Source of the DNA: Bordetella genomosp. 12
GTDB taxonomy: Bacteria; Pseudomonadota; Gammaproteobacteria; Burkholderiales; Burkholderiaceae_B
DNA length: 64,000 bases
NCBI RefSeq assembly: GCF_002261355.1
Contig: NZ_NEVU01000003.1
Coordinates: 1,850,226 to 1,914,225 of the forward strand
Direction of reading: 5' to 3'
The position numbers and the translations under genes are program-made. Positions 38,564 through 48,594 of this stretch are shown here, piece after piece (the stretch's first letter is position 1; each line of letters starts with the position of its first letter). The notes under the pieces were generated by a model. That model was not told where the DNA came from. It searched no databases and worked only from the letters and a program-made list of their open reading frames with translations.

Positions 38564-39265
38564 TCAGCGCAAACCTGCCGCATAGTCTGCCACAGCCTTG
38601 ATATCGTCATCGGTCATGCGCACGGCGATATCGTGCATGGGTGCGCTATTGCCCCGATCGCCGCTGCGAAACAGTTTGAGCTGCTCTTCGATATAGGCCG
38701 GAAACTGCCCCGATAGCCGGGGATACTGCCCTGGCAGACCCGCCCCGTTGGGGCTATGACAGGCCGCACAGGCTGGCAGACCGCGCTCGGCCGCACCCGC
38801 GCGCCACAATTTCTGACCCTGTTCGACGAGGTTTTTATAGCCTGCGGTAGCCGGTTCCTTCAGCGGCTGCTGCGCCAGGTACAACGCGACATTCTGGATG
38901 TCCGCGGCGGTCAGCGCCTGGCTCATCGCCGTCATGGGCGTCGGTTCGCCCTGCGGGCCTTTGCGGGAAGGGAGTTTGGCGCCTTGCTGCACCTGGAAAT
39001 CGTGCAGTTGTTTGGCCAGATATTCGTGCGGCTGGGCAGCCAGATTGGGATTGGCGGGAATCGTGCTGTTGCCCGCCGCGCCATGACAGGTCGCACAGGC
39101 GATGATGCCGCGCGCGGCGTCACCCTGGTCGAACAACTGCGCGCCCTTGGCCGCATCGGGTTTGACCGGGCCGGCCGGCCCGTCGGCAGCGAAACTTATC
39201 GTAGTGATGGACGGACCGAGCATCAGCCCGCTTGCAACCACCATCCGGGACAGCACACGCTTCAT
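38564..39265 (-). CDS. Cytochrome c4 (periplasmic dihaem cytochrome c)
   Basis: The 233-residue precursor has a Sec signal peptide (MKRVLSRMVVASGLMLG...SFAAD), then two class I cytochrome c domains with CATCH and CAACH. Each domain has a later Met ligand in TPMTAMSQ and SAPMHDIA. It carries electrons in the periplasm, probably between the cytochrome bc1 complex and an oxidase. Placing it beside the CcsBA maturation genes fits its need for haem attachment. The ATG at 39,265 is preferred; longer starts add a non-signal sequence. It is divergent from engB. Confidence 0.92.
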   Translation of the reverse strand: MKRVLSRMVVASGLMLGPSITTISFAADGPAGPVKPDAAKGAQLFDQGDAARGIIACATCHGAAGNSTIPANPNLAAQPHEYLAKQLHDFQVQQGAKLPSRKGPQGEPTPMTAMSQALTAADIQNVALYLAQQPLKEPATAGYKNLVEQGQKLWRAGAAERGLPACAACHSPNGAGLPGQYPRLSGQFPAYIEEQLKLFRSGDRGNSAPMHDIAVRMTDDDIKAVADYAAGLR

Positions 39266-39416
39266 GTGGACCTCGACGATCGAATGTCGAATCAGGCAGC
39301 GTGCTATTGCACACTGCGCCTGACGCCTGCCCGCGCGGCCAGATGCGGCTATTTTTTGCCAGCCCCTCAACTCTCCTCAAGCTTTGGGGAGCCGCCCCCT
39401 CGCGCGGGGACTACTG

Positions 39417-39446
39417 TTGCCACTGTTGCAAACGGGCGATTATACA
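39417..39446 (+). promoter_or_regulatory. Candidate sigma-70 promoter for engB-hemB
   Basis: TTGCCA (39417-39422), an 18-bp spacer and TATACA (39441-39446) make a fair -35/-10 pair 33 bp before the GTG start of engB. The first hexamer matches 5 of 6 consensus bases and the second 4 of 6. It lies in the 213-bp divergent region towards the cytochrome c4 gene. Confidence 0.45.
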
Positions 39447-39478
39447 ATAGGGTTTGCATTCACCCACCAAGTCGACCC

Positions 39479-41115
<1,637 letters not shown>

Positions 41116-41124
41116 AAGCCTGGC

Positions 41125-42048
41125 TCAGGCCGGCCGGGGCCGGCTGGGCCGCAAGCCCAGCCAGGTCCCCAGCAGCACACAGGCCAGCCCGGCCAGATGC
41201 ACCGCCGTGATGTGCTCGTCCAGAAAAACGGCGGCGGCCATCAGGCCGAAGATCGGCAGCCAGTTCACGAACATCGCCGCCCGGCTCATGCCCAGGCGGG
41301 CAATCCCGCGATTCCACATCAGGTTGCAGGCGCCCGAGGCAATGACGGCCGAGAAAAACACGACGGTCCAGGCCCAGGGGTCGGCGGTCCAGGATGAAGC
41401 CTGATAGGTCGCGGGCGAGAGCGCCGCATGCGCGGTGAGCGCCACCGCGCCGGCCAGATAGGTGTACCAGAGGATGGTCAGCGGATCGAGCGCGCGCGAG
41501 ACGCGCTGAATCACCAGCCCGCCAATCACAAAGACCACCACGGCCACCAGCGCCAGCACATCGCCCAGGCCGGCCTGGGCCAGCTGCGCGCCGCTGCCTG
41601 CGACCACCAGCGCCACACCGCCCAGCGCCAGCGCCCCGGCCACGATACGGGCGGGCGTGAGCCGCTCACGATAAAAGAGCGCGCCCAACACGACGGAAAA
41701 CAAAGGGCTGGTGGCCATGATGAGGGTGGCATTGGCGGCGGAGGTCATGCGCAAGCCCATGACCAGCGAGACCTGATGCGCATAGACCACCAGCAGACCG
41801 GCGGCAAACACCCAGCCCAGCTGCGCGCGGGTCAGCCGCGGCACTTGCCCGAAGCGCAGCAGAATGAACAGGGTCACCGCGGTGAAGGCCACCAGAATCC
41901 GCACGGCCGCCACGACATACACATCCATCTGTCCCAACAGATACTTCACCGCGACGAGATTCACCCCCCAGGCCGCCATCACGAAAAACAGCTGGAAATA
42001 CACCGGTCCTGCGGACAGCGGCGTGGCTTGAGTGCTTGAGGTGTTCAC
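41125..42048 (-). CDS. EamA/DMT-family permease
   Basis: The 307-residue membrane protein has ten predicted hydrophobic segments in two EamA repeats (FFVMAAWGVNLVAVKYLL in the first; LGDVLALVAVVVFVIGGLVI and CNLMWNRGIARLGMSRAAMF in the second). The family exports or imports amino acids and other small metabolites, often unknown, as here. The GTG at 42,048 (MNTSSTQATP) is the likely start. It stands alone between the hemB stop and dsbD; no partner gene suggests its substrate. Confidence 0.88.
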   Translation of the reverse strand: MNTSSTQATPLSAGPVYFQLFFVMAAWGVNLVAVKYLLGQMDVYVVAAVRILVAFTAVTLFILLRFGQVPRLTRAQLGWVFAAGLLVVYAHQVSLVMGLRMTSAANATLIMATSPLFSVVLGALFYRERLTPARIVAGALALGGVALVVAGSGAQLAQAGLGDVLALVAVVVFVIGGLVIQRVSRALDPLTILWYTYLAGAVALTAHAALSPATYQASSWTADPWAWTVVFFSAVIASGACNLMWNRGIARLGMSRAAMFVNWLPIFGLMAAAVFLDEHITAVHLAGLACVLLGTWLGLRPSRPRPA

Positions 42049-42096
42049 GGCGAAGGAGGGTTGGCGGACCGAATCGCCATACTACCCCGCGCGATG

Positions 42097-42114
42097 CCGG
42101 CCCGCGCGGGCCGG
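42097..42114 (-). terminator. GC-rich palindrome after dsbD
   Basis: CCGGCCCGCGCGGGCCGG (42097-42114) is a perfect 18-bp palindrome in the 82 bp between dsbD and the permease gene. It can fold as a hairpin with a small loop. There is no U-tract, so its role as a terminator is only inferred. Confidence 0.35.
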
Positions 42115-42130
42115 TACGCCGAATCGCTGC

Positions 42131-44092
42131 CTAGTGTTGCGCTGATGCTGCGGCCTGGTCCAGGGATGCGGAAAAGCGCGCGGCATCCTGAAAACCCACG
42201 ACCCGCGGAGCCTCGAGCAAGCGTCCGCCCGGCGCAAAGAACAGGATGCCGGGCGGCCCGAAGAGCTTGAAGCGCTTGAGCAAAGCACGGTCTTCGGCAT
42301 TGTTCTGCGTGACATCCGCCTGCAGCAGCAGCATGCCGGCCATGCGTTGCGCCACGGCCGGATCGCTGAACGTGAAGCGTTCCATCTCGCGGCAGGACAC
42401 GCACCAATCCGCGTAGAAATCCAGCATCACCGGCCGTGTGCTCGCGGCCAGAGCCGCGTCCAGTTCCGCGACACTATGTATCCGCGTGAACGACGGTTGA
42501 CCGGCCACCGGCGACTCAGCCTGTGTGCGCGCGGCGAAATGGCTCAAGGGCGCCAGCGCATCCCGTGCGCCGCTTGCCGCACCAATCACCCACATCAGTG
42601 CGCCCAGCGCGAGCAGCAGCCCGATTCCCTTACCAAACATGCGGGCCGCGCCCGCCTGCGCGGGCAGCGGCTCGAACGCGCGCAGCATCACCGCGCCCAC
42701 CATGGCCAGCAATGCCCAGCCCAGCATCAGCAGCCACCCGGGCAAGACCGGAATCAACATCCACCAGGCCGTGGCCAGCAACAACATGCCGAAAAAGCGT
42801 TTAACGCCGTCCATCCACGGCCCGGCCTTGGGCAGCAAGGCGCCCCACGAGGCGCCGACGATGAGCAGCGGCACCCCCATGCCCCAGGCCATGGCAAACA
42901 GCGACGCACCGCCCAGCCAGACGTCGCCGGTCTGCGAAATGTAGAGCAAGGCCCCGGCCAGCGGCGCGGCCACGCAGGGCCCGACAATCAGCGCGGACAG
43001 CGCTCCCATGATGAGCGCGCCGGTGTGCCGCCCGCCCGGCACGCGGTTGGAACGCGCCGACAGCCTCGCCTGCCACGACGCGGGCAACTGCAAGGTATAG
43101 GCATCGAACATGGCCAGTGCCAGCAAGGCCAGCAACAGGGCGAACAAGGCCAGCACCCAGGGCGTCTGCAGCCAGGCGGCCAGACCGGCTCCGCTCAGGC
43201 CGGCGGCGACGCCCAAGGCGGTATAGACCACCGACATGCCCAGCACATAGGCCGCAGCCAGCGCCAGGCCCCGGCCTTTGGACGGCGCCGTCTGCGCCTC
43301 GCGTCCCACGATGATCGACGACAGAATGGGGATCATAGGCAAGACGCAGGGCGTGAAGGCCAGCAACAGGCCCAGCAGAAAAAACACCCCGGCCGCACCC
43401 AGCACCCCCAGCCCGCCGATGGCGCTGGCCAGGCCGACGTCGCCCTCGCCCAGCAAGGCGCTCAGGCCGCGCTTACCCGTGGCCGGGTCGGGCGCCCCGG
43501 CCGCCGTCGTGGGCGGGGGCGCAGCCTCCGTGGCCCCGCCGCCCAGCGCCGCGGCCTCCTGGCCCGGTTCGATGGCGCTGACCTTGATGGCATACGCGGC
43601 CCCGTCGGGGGTGAGCGTCACCAGTTGCGACATCGGCGGATAGCACAAGCCCGCATCCGCGCAACCCTGGCTGGTGACGCGCAGCCGCGCCGGCTGCCCG
43701 GTCAGCGCCAGCGGCACCCGGATGAGCACATCGTGGTGATAGACCTCCATGTCCTGGTCGAAGGTCGGGTCGTACTTGATCTCGCCCGTCGGAAACACCG
43801 CGGCCGTACTGTTGATGGCTTGCGCCGGCTGGCTGGCCAGTTCAAAGCGCTCACGATACATGTAATAGCCCGGCGCCACCTTGAAATGCAGCTCGAGCAT
43901 GTCGGGCGACGGCTGCGTCGCACTGAGCTGGAAGGCGCGCTCGGGCGCGAGAAAATCGGCCTCCGAAGCCGCGTGCGCGGGGTGCGCGCCGATGAACGCC
44001 ACGATCAGCGTCAACAGCCACAGGCAGCGCACGAGCGCGCGCCTTGCCCGCCGGGCGGTTCCTTCGTTTGGGTCGATTGCGACTGCCTGCAT
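42131..44092 (-). CDS. dsbD: Thiol:disulfide interchange protein DsbD
   Basis: The 653-residue protein brings electrons from cytoplasmic thioredoxin to the periplasm. After a signal peptide (LWLLTLIVAFIGAHPAHA), the alpha domain has CADAGLCYPP as its redox site. The membrane beta domain has the two active Cys in TPCVLPMIPILS and GPCVAAPLAGA, and the C-terminal gamma domain is thioredoxin-like with DWCVSCREME. A low-complexity Gly/Ala/Pro linker (GGGATEAAPPPTTAAGAPDP) lies between alpha and beta and explains part of the extra length over E. coli DsbD. It follows cutA by 12 bp, a common order. Confidence 0.94.
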   Translation of the reverse strand: MQAVAIDPNEGTARRARRALVRCLWLLTLIVAFIGAHPAHAASEADFLAPERAFQLSATQPSPDMLELHFKVAPGYYMYRERFELASQPAQAINSTAAVFPTGEIKYDPTFDQDMEVYHHDVLIRVPLALTGQPARLRVTSQGCADAGLCYPPMSQLVTLTPDGAAYAIKVSAIEPGQEAAALGGGATEAAPPPTTAAGAPDPATGKRGLSALLGEGDVGLASAIGGLGVLGAAGVFFLLGLLLAFTPCVLPMIPILSSIIVGREAQTAPSKGRGLALAAAYVLGMSVVYTALGVAAGLSGAGLAAWLQTPWVLALFALLLALLALAMFDAYTLQLPASWQARLSARSNRVPGGRHTGALIMGALSALIVGPCVAAPLAGALLYISQTGDVWLGGASLFAMAWGMGVPLLIVGASWGALLPKAGPWMDGVKRFFGMLLLATAWWMLIPVLPGWLLMLGWALLAMVGAVMLRAFEPLPAQAGAARMFGKGIGLLLALGALMWVIGAASGARDALAPLSHFAARTQAESPVAGQPSFTRIHSVAELDAALAASTRPVMLDFYADWCVSCREMERFTFSDPAVAQRMAGMLLLQADVTQNNAEDRALLKRFKLFGPPGILFFAPGGRLLEAPRVVGFQDAARFSASLDQAAASAQH

Positions 44093-44104
44093 AGAGCCCT
44101 CTGT

Positions 44105-44446
44105 TTATCCGGCGCCCGGACTGCGGGTCTGCTCCCGCACCCAGTCCAGGTAAGAAGCGATACCACCGATCACGGGAATCACCAGGATTTCCGGAACGTC
44201 GTAAGGATGCAGCCGCGCCAAGGTCTGCACCACGGCCTGATGCATGCCGTAGGTCGTCTTGATCGTGAGCGGAATTTCCTCGGCGCTCTCGATCTCGTTC
44301 TGCCACCGGTAGACAGACAGGCCGGGCTGCCCGAGGTTCACGCAAGCCGCCAGCCCGTCCTCGACCAGGACATGCGCCATGCGCTTTGCCAGCAAGGTAT
44401 CGGGTGCATTGCTGATGATCAGCACAACGTCGTCCTCGCGCAACAC
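44105..44446 (-). CDS. cutA: CutA family divalent-cation tolerance protein
   Basis: The protein of about 113 residues has the CutA fold marks: ISNAPDTLLAKRMAHVLVED, LAACVNLGQPGLSVYRWQNE with the conserved Trp and Glu, TTYGMHQAVVQTLARLHPYD and PEILVIPV. CutA is a very stable trimer linked to copper tolerance and possibly to DsbD. A perfect AGGAGG stands upstream. It is 4 nt from a GTG (44,446) and 7 nt from a TTG (44,443), so the TTG may be the true start. Longer upstream starts to 44,863 are rejected because they cross the HIT gene. Confidence 0.9.
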   Translation of the reverse strand: MLREDDVVLIISNAPDTLLAKRMAHVLVEDGLAACVNLGQPGLSVYRWQNEIESAEEIPLTIKTTYGMHQAVVQTLARLHPYDVPEILVIPVIGGIASYLDWVREQTRSPGAG

Positions 44447-44548
44447 GCCACCTCCTGTTTTGAGATCCGAGCCAAGTAACTCGGGGTATTTTATGGGATT
44501 GGCCGCCAGCCCTGTTTTTCCACGTCCGGCAGCCTCCTGGAGACAACA

Positions 44549-44980
44549 ATGCAGGACAACTGCCTGTTCTGCCGCATTGCGCGGCATGAGCTTCCCGCGC
44601 ACGCCGTCCATGAAGACAGCCGCATTTTCGCGTTTCTGGATATCCATCCGGTGCGGCGCGGGCATGTGCTGATCATTCCCAAGCAGCACTATCCCTATTT
44701 CGAGGATATGCCGGCCGATCTCGCCGGCCATATCGTCAATCTGGGGCAGCGTCTGGCCAGGCATATGAAGCGCCTTTACTCCGTCGAACGTGTCGGGCTG
44801 GCCTTTACCGGTATCCACGTGGCCCATGCCCATGCCCACATCGTCCCCATGCAGTACCCGCACGACATCACGTCCACGCAGTACATCGCCCAGCAGGATT
44901 TAAGCTTCGTCATGCCGCCCGAGGCCAGCAGCGAAGCGCTCAGCGCCACGGCAGAAGGCTTGCGCCAGGCGCTGGGCTGA
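44549..44980 (+). CDS. HIT family nucleotide-binding protein
   Basis: The 143-residue protein has the HINT/Fhit-like layout: CLFCRIARHELPA with a CxxC zinc pair at the N-terminus, LDIHPVRRGHVLIIPK, and the histidine triad in GIHVAHAHAHIVPMQYP. It hydrolyses purine nucleoside phosphoramidates or related AMP conjugates. It is convergent with rplQ and divergent from cutA (102 bp apart). The substrate is not known from sequence. Confidence 0.92.
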   Translation: MQDNCLFCRIARHELPAHAVHEDSRIFAFLDIHPVRRGHVLIIPKQHYPYFEDMPADLAGHIVNLGQRLARHMKRLYSVERVGLAFTGIHVAHAHAHIVPMQYPHDITSTQYIAQQDLSFVMPPEASSEALSATAEGLRQALG

Positions 44981-44990
44981 GCCGGAAAAA

Positions 44991-45018
44991 CAAAAGCGGA
45001 CCCGGAGGTCCGCTTTTG
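44991..45018. terminator. Strong bidirectional intrinsic terminator between HIT gene and rplQ
   Basis: CAAAAGCGGACC (44991-45002) and GGTCCGCTTTTG (45007-45018) form a perfect 12-bp stem with loop CGGA. The A/T ends give U-tracts in both directions, so it ends the alpha operon on the minus strand and the HIT gene on the plus strand. Confidence 0.88.
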
Positions 45019-45035
45019 CCGCTAATGGCGTTGCC

Positions 45036-45431
45036 TTATTCGGCAGCGCTATCCGCTTCGGAAGCATCCACTTCCGGACGGTCAACCAGCTCCATGAAAG
45101 CCATGGGAGCGTTGTCGCCCTGACGGAAGCCCATCTTCAGGACACGGGTGTAGCCGCCGTTGCGGTTCGCGTAGCGCGGACCGATTTCAGCGAACAGCTT
45201 GACCACGGCGTCGCGATCGCGCAGACGGGCAAAAGCCAGACGCTTGTTCGCGAGAGTGGGTTCCTTGCCCAGGGTGATGAGGGGTTCGATGACGCGGCGC
45301 AGTTCTTTCGCCTTGGGCAGCGTGGTCTTGATCGCTTCGTGAGTGATCAGCGAAACGGCCATGTTGCGGAACATGGCGAGACGATGGCTGCTGGTGCGAT
45401 TGAGCTTGCGAAGGCCGTTACCGTGACGCAT
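45036..45431 (-). CDS. rplQ: 50S ribosomal protein L17
   Basis: The 131-residue protein starts [20 protein letters not shown], the L17 signature, and has [14 protein letters not shown] in the middle and an acidic C-terminal tail ([11 protein letters not shown]). It sits near the peptide exit tunnel. It is the last gene of the alpha operon, 160 bp downstream of rpoA, a longer gap than elsewhere in the operon. It is followed by the strong terminator at 44,991-45,018. Confidence 0.97.
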   Translation of the reverse strand: MRHGNGLRKLNRTSSHRLAMFRNMAVSLITHEAIKTTLPKAKELRRVIEPLITLGKEPTLANKRLAFARLRDRDAVVKLFAEIGPRYANRNGGYTRVLKMGFRQGDNAPMAFMELVDRPEVDASEADSAAE

Positions 45432-45556
45432 GGTGATTTCCTTTGAATCTAAAGACAGCGTTTCCGCCGCCGGGTTAGCCGGCTCTTCTATCGGCGCATC
45501 TCAAGGAGACGCCGCGGTCCGGTGGATAAATGGCATCCGGAGATGCCTCTTGGGCG

Positions 45557-45579
45557 GCCATGGACATCATGCCCATGGC
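45557..45579 (-). promoter_or_regulatory. Stem-loop in the rpoA-rplQ gap
   Basis: GCCATGG (45557-45563) pairs with CCATGGC (45573-45579) just after the rpoA stop. A second pair, GCATCTC and GAGATGC, lies nearer rplQ. With no U-tract they look more like RNA processing or stability elements that set the rpoA/rplQ ratio than full terminators. Confidence 0.35.
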
Positions 45580-45591
45580 TCACCGTATGGC

Positions 45592-46578
45592 TTAGGGACG
45601 CTCGAGGCCCAGGGGGGGCCAGTTTTCGAGCTTCATGCCCAGAGTCAGGCCGCGTGCAGCCAGGACTTCCTTGATTTCGTTGAGCGACTTGCGACCCAGG
45701 TTCGGGGTCTTGAGCAGTTCGTTCTCGGTACGTTGGATCAGGTCGCCGATGTAGTAGATGTTTTCGGCCTTCAGGCAGTTGGCCGAACGCACGGTCAGCT
45801 CCAGGTCGTCGACCGGGCGCAGCAGCACCGGGTCGATCTGCGGCGTGCCGCGGACCGGAACTTCATACGAATCGCCAGCGCCTTCGAGGGCGGCAAACAC
45901 CGAGATCTGGTCCATCAGGATGCGGGCGGACTGGCGCACGGCTTCCTCGGGCGAGATCACGCCATTGGTTTCGATATCCAGAACCAGCTTGTCCAGGTCG
46001 GTACGCTGTTCCACACGGGCGCTTTCCACGGCGTAGCTCACGCGGCGCACGGGGCTATAGGAAGCGTCCAGAACGATGCGGCCGATGGTGTGGGTGCGGT
46101 CTTCCGACAGCGCGCGCACATTGCCCGGCACGTAACCACGGCCCTTCTCGACCTTGATCTGCATTTCCAGCTTGCCGGCGTCGGTCAAGTTGCAAATGGG
46201 GTGTTCCGGGTTGACGATCTCGACATCATGCGGCAGCTCGATATCGCTGGCCAGCACCTGGCCGGCGCCATTCTTGCGCAGGATCAGGGTGACTTCATCG
46301 CGGTTGTGCAGCTTGAACACCACGCCCTTCAGGTTCAGCAGGATGTCGACGACATCTTCGCGAACGCCCGGAATGGTCGAGTATTCATGCACGACACCGG
46401 TCATCTGCACTTCGGTCGGCGCATAGCCGGTCATCGAAGACAGCAGGATGCGGCGCAGTGCATTGCCCAGCGTGTGGCCATAGCCGCGTTCGAAGGGCTC
46501 CATCACGATCTTGGCGTGGTTGGGGCCGACCGGCTCGACTTCGATGGAGCGCGGCTTCAGGAAACCTTGAGTGGACAT
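45592..46578 (-). CDS. rpoA: RNA polymerase alpha subunit
   Basis: The 328-residue protein has the N-terminal assembly domain ([21 protein letters not shown]), and a C-terminal domain (about 250-328: [24 protein letters not shown], then [21 protein letters not shown]) that binds UP elements and activators. The dimer nucleates polymerase assembly. The length is normal for beta-proteobacteria. It is separated from rpsD by 179 bp with a strong hairpin, so a separate promoter may exist. Confidence 0.98.
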   Translation of the reverse strand: MSTQGFLKPRSIEVEPVGPNHAKIVMEPFERGYGHTLGNALRRILLSSMTGYAPTEVQMTGVVHEYSTIPGVREDVVDILLNLKGVVFKLHNRDEVTLILRKNGAGQVLASDIELPHDVEIVNPEHPICNLTDAGKLEMQIKVEKGRGYVPGNVRALSEDRTHTIGRIVLDASYSPVRRVSYAVESARVEQRTDLDKLVLDIETNGVISPEEAVRQSARILMDQISVFAALEGAGDSYEVPVRGTPQIDPVLLRPVDDLELTVRSANCLKAENIYYIGDLIQRTENELLKTPNLGRKSLNEIKEVLAARGLTLGMKLENWPPLGLERP

Positions 46579-46680
46579 GTACTGTGTTCCTTTTCAATAC
46601 CCTCGGCTCGTTACACCGATAAGGCTGATGGAAGTAAACGCTGCGGACAGCGGGAAAAAATGCGGCCGAGAACACCGCAA

Positions 46681-46713
46681 AGCCCGCCAGGGCCAAATAG
46701 GCCTGGGCGGGCT
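46681..46713 (-). terminator. Attenuator-like hairpin between rpsD and rpoA
   Basis: AGCCCGCC (46681-46688) pairs with GGCGGGCT (46706-46713), and the inner CAGGGCC/GGCCTG arms extend the stem with one bulge. On the minus strand the stem is followed by TTTGCGG, a short U-run. It lies 45-77 bp after the rpsD stop and could reduce readthrough into rpoA. Confidence 0.5.
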
Positions 46714-46757
46714 GGGACGCAGTATAACCGCAAGCGGGCGCAAGGCCCGCGAGGCGA

Positions 46758-47381
46758 TTAACGCGAGTACAGTTCGACGACCATGGATTCGTTGACGTCG
46801 CGAGCGACGTCAGCGCGATCCGGAGCCGACTTGAACGTACCGGCCATCTTGCTGGTATCGACGTCCACCCATTGGGGGATGCCGATGCTCGAAGCCAGAT
46901 CCAGCGATTCGCGGATACGGGCTTGCTTTTTGGCGGCTTCACGCACGGTGATCACGTCGCCAGCCTTGACCAGAATCGAAGCGATATCGGCGGTGTGGCC
47001 GTTCAGTTCGATGGCGCGGTGGCTCACCAGTTGGCGGGCTTCAGCGCGGGTCGAACCAAAACCCATGCGGTAGACGACGTTGTCCAGACGCGATTCGAGC
47101 AGCTGAATCAGCGTTTCGCCGGTGTTGCCACGGCGGCGCTCGGCTTCAGCGAAGTACTTGCGGAATTGCTTCTCGAGCACACCGTACATGCGCTTGAGCT
47201 TTTGCTTTTCGCGCAGCTGCAGACCGTAGTCGGAGGTACGAGCACCCGAAGTGCGGCCGTGTTGGCCAGGCTTGGAATCCAGCTTGCACTTGGAATCCAG
47301 CGAGCGACGGGCGCTCTTCAGGAACAGATCGGTGCCCTCGCGGCGCGAGAGTTTGCACTTGGGACCAGTATAACGAGCCAT
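46758..47381 (-). CDS. rpsD: 30S ribosomal protein S4
   Basis: The 207-residue protein starts [20 protein letters not shown] and has the S4 RNA-binding domain ([31 protein letters not shown]). It is a primary 16S rRNA-binding protein and in E. coli represses the alpha operon. It lies 11 bp downstream of rpsK; rpoA follows after a 179-bp gap with a hairpin. Confidence 0.98.
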   Translation of the reverse strand: MARYTGPKCKLSRREGTDLFLKSARRSLDSKCKLDSKPGQHGRTSGARTSDYGLQLREKQKLKRMYGVLEKQFRKYFAEAERRRGNTGETLIQLLESRLDNVVYRMGFGSTRAEARQLVSHRAIELNGHTADIASILVKAGDVITVREAAKKQARIRESLDLASSIGIPQWVDVDTSKMAGTFKSAPDRADVARDVNESMVVELYSR

Positions 47382-47392
47382 GAAGGTTCCCC

Positions 47393-47794
47393 TTAGATAC
47401 GACGACGCTTCGGCGGACGGCAGCCGTTATGCGGGATGGGCGTGATATCGGCAATGCTCGAGATCTTGATACCCAGCGCATTCAGGGCGCGTACGGACGA
47501 TTCGCGGCCAGGACCAGGACCCTTGATGCGAACTTCGAGGGTCTTGATGCCGTATTCCATCGCCACGCGGCCGGCCGTTTCGGCGGCGACCTGAGCGGCG
47601 AACGGGGTCGATTTACGCGAACCCTTGAAGCCGGCACCACCCGAAGTCGCCCAGGACAGGGCATTGCCTTGGCGATCGGTGATGGTGATGATGGTGTTGT
47701 TAAACGACGCGTGAACGTGCGCGATGCCGTCCGAGACGTTCTTCTTAACCTTTTTGCGTACGCGCGAAGCGCCGCTGGTGGAAGCTTTCGCCAT
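47393..47794 (-). CDS. rpsK: 30S ribosomal protein S11
   Basis: The 133-residue protein has the S11 core: [40 protein letters not shown] and [14 protein letters not shown], ending [10 protein letters not shown]. It lines the platform of the 30S subunit beside the E site. It is 15 bp downstream of rpsM in the usual alpha-operon order. Confidence 0.98.
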   Translation of the reverse strand: MAKASTSGASRVRKKVKKNVSDGIAHVHASFNNTIITITDRQGNALSWATSGGAGFKGSRKSTPFAAQVAAETAGRVAMEYGIKTLEVRIKGPGPGRESSVRALNALGIKISSIADITPIPHNGCRPPKRRRI

Positions 47795-47809
47795 AATCTA
47801 AATCCTCGA

Positions 47810-48175
47810 TTATTTCTTCAGGGACGCAGCAGCACGACGCGGGCCCTTACGGGTGCGAGCGTTGGTGCGAGTGCGCTGGCCGCGCACGGGCAGACCGCGC
47901 TTATGACGCATACCGCGGTAGGTTCCCAGGTCGATCAAACGCTTGATCGAGAGCTGTACTTCACGACGCAGGTCGCCTTCGACAGTGAACACCCCGAGGT
48001 GTTCACGGATGCGTTCCAACTCAGCGTCGGTCAGATCTTTGACCTTTTTGGTAACGGGCACACCAGCAGCTTCGCAAATTTTGCGGGCGCGCGTACGACC
48101 GATGCCAAAAATGGCGGTCAGGCCGATCTCGGCGTGCTGTTGCGGCGGAATGTTAATGCCAGCAATACGGGCCAT
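47810..48175 (-). CDS. rpsM: 30S ribosomal protein S13
   Basis: The 121-residue protein starts [20 protein letters not shown] and contains [18 protein letters not shown] (the helix-turn-helix-like part) and [20 protein letters not shown]. It is located in the head of the 30S subunit, contacting the P-site tRNA and L5. It follows rpmJ by 42 bp and starts the alpha part of the cluster. Confidence 0.98.
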   Translation of the reverse strand: MARIAGINIPPQQHAEIGLTAIFGIGRTRARKICEAAGVPVTKKVKDLTDAELERIREHLGVFTVEGDLRREVQLSIKRLIDLGTYRGMRHKRGLPVRGQRTRTNARTRKGPRRAAASLKK

Positions 48176-48217
48176 GACTGTTCCTTGATTTAATCCGTTG
48201 CGTACCGCTAACCGGGG

Positions 48218-48331
48218 TTAGCCTTGACGCTGCTTGTGACGCGGGTCGGTGCAGATGACACGCACGACGCCGTGACGTTTGATAACTTTGCAATTGCGGC
48301 AGATCCGCTTGACCGATGCCATTACTTTCAT
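48218..48331 (-). CDS. rpmJ: 50S ribosomal protein L36
   Basis: A 37-residue ORF starts [20 protein letters not shown] and ends DPRHKQRQG, the full L36 sequence pattern. Two Cys in CRNC, one in VVRVICTD and a His in PRHK form the zinc ribbon, so this is the zinc-binding (C+) form. It binds 23S rRNA near the peptidyl transferase region. It lies between infA (35 bp upstream) and rpsM. Confidence 0.97.
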
Positions 48332-48366
48332 GGTTGACTCCTAATTTTCCGTAACCCGGTTCCGCA

Positions 48367-48585
48367 TCACTTGGAGCGGAAAACAATTCTTGCTCGTGTG
48401 AGGTCATAGGGCGTGAGCTCCACTGTGACCTTGTCGCCGGGCAGAATCCGGATGTAATGCATGCGCATCTTGCCGGAAATATGGCCCAACACCACGTGGC
48501 CGTTTTCGAGCTTGACGCGAAATGTTGCGTTGGGGAGGTTCTCAAGAACCTCACCTTGCATCTGGATAACGTCGTCCTTTGACAT
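48367..48585 (-). CDS. infA: Translation initiation factor IF-1
   Basis: The 72-residue S1/OB-fold protein starts [20 protein letters not shown] and has [20 protein letters not shown] and [20 protein letters not shown]. It binds the A site of the 30S subunit during initiation. Placed between secY and rpmJ, as in many beta-proteobacteria, it starts 9 bp after secY. Confidence 0.97.
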   Translation of the reverse strand: MSKDDVIQMQGEVLENLPNATFRVKLENGHVVLGHISGKMRMHYIRILPGDKVTVELTPYDLTRARIVFRSK

Positions 48586-48594
48586 ACTCTTTGC

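Noticed and set aside
42347..44479. 710-residue open frame on the plus strand opposite dsbD
   Set aside because: Arg/Gln/His-rich shadow of dsbD with no recognisable domain.
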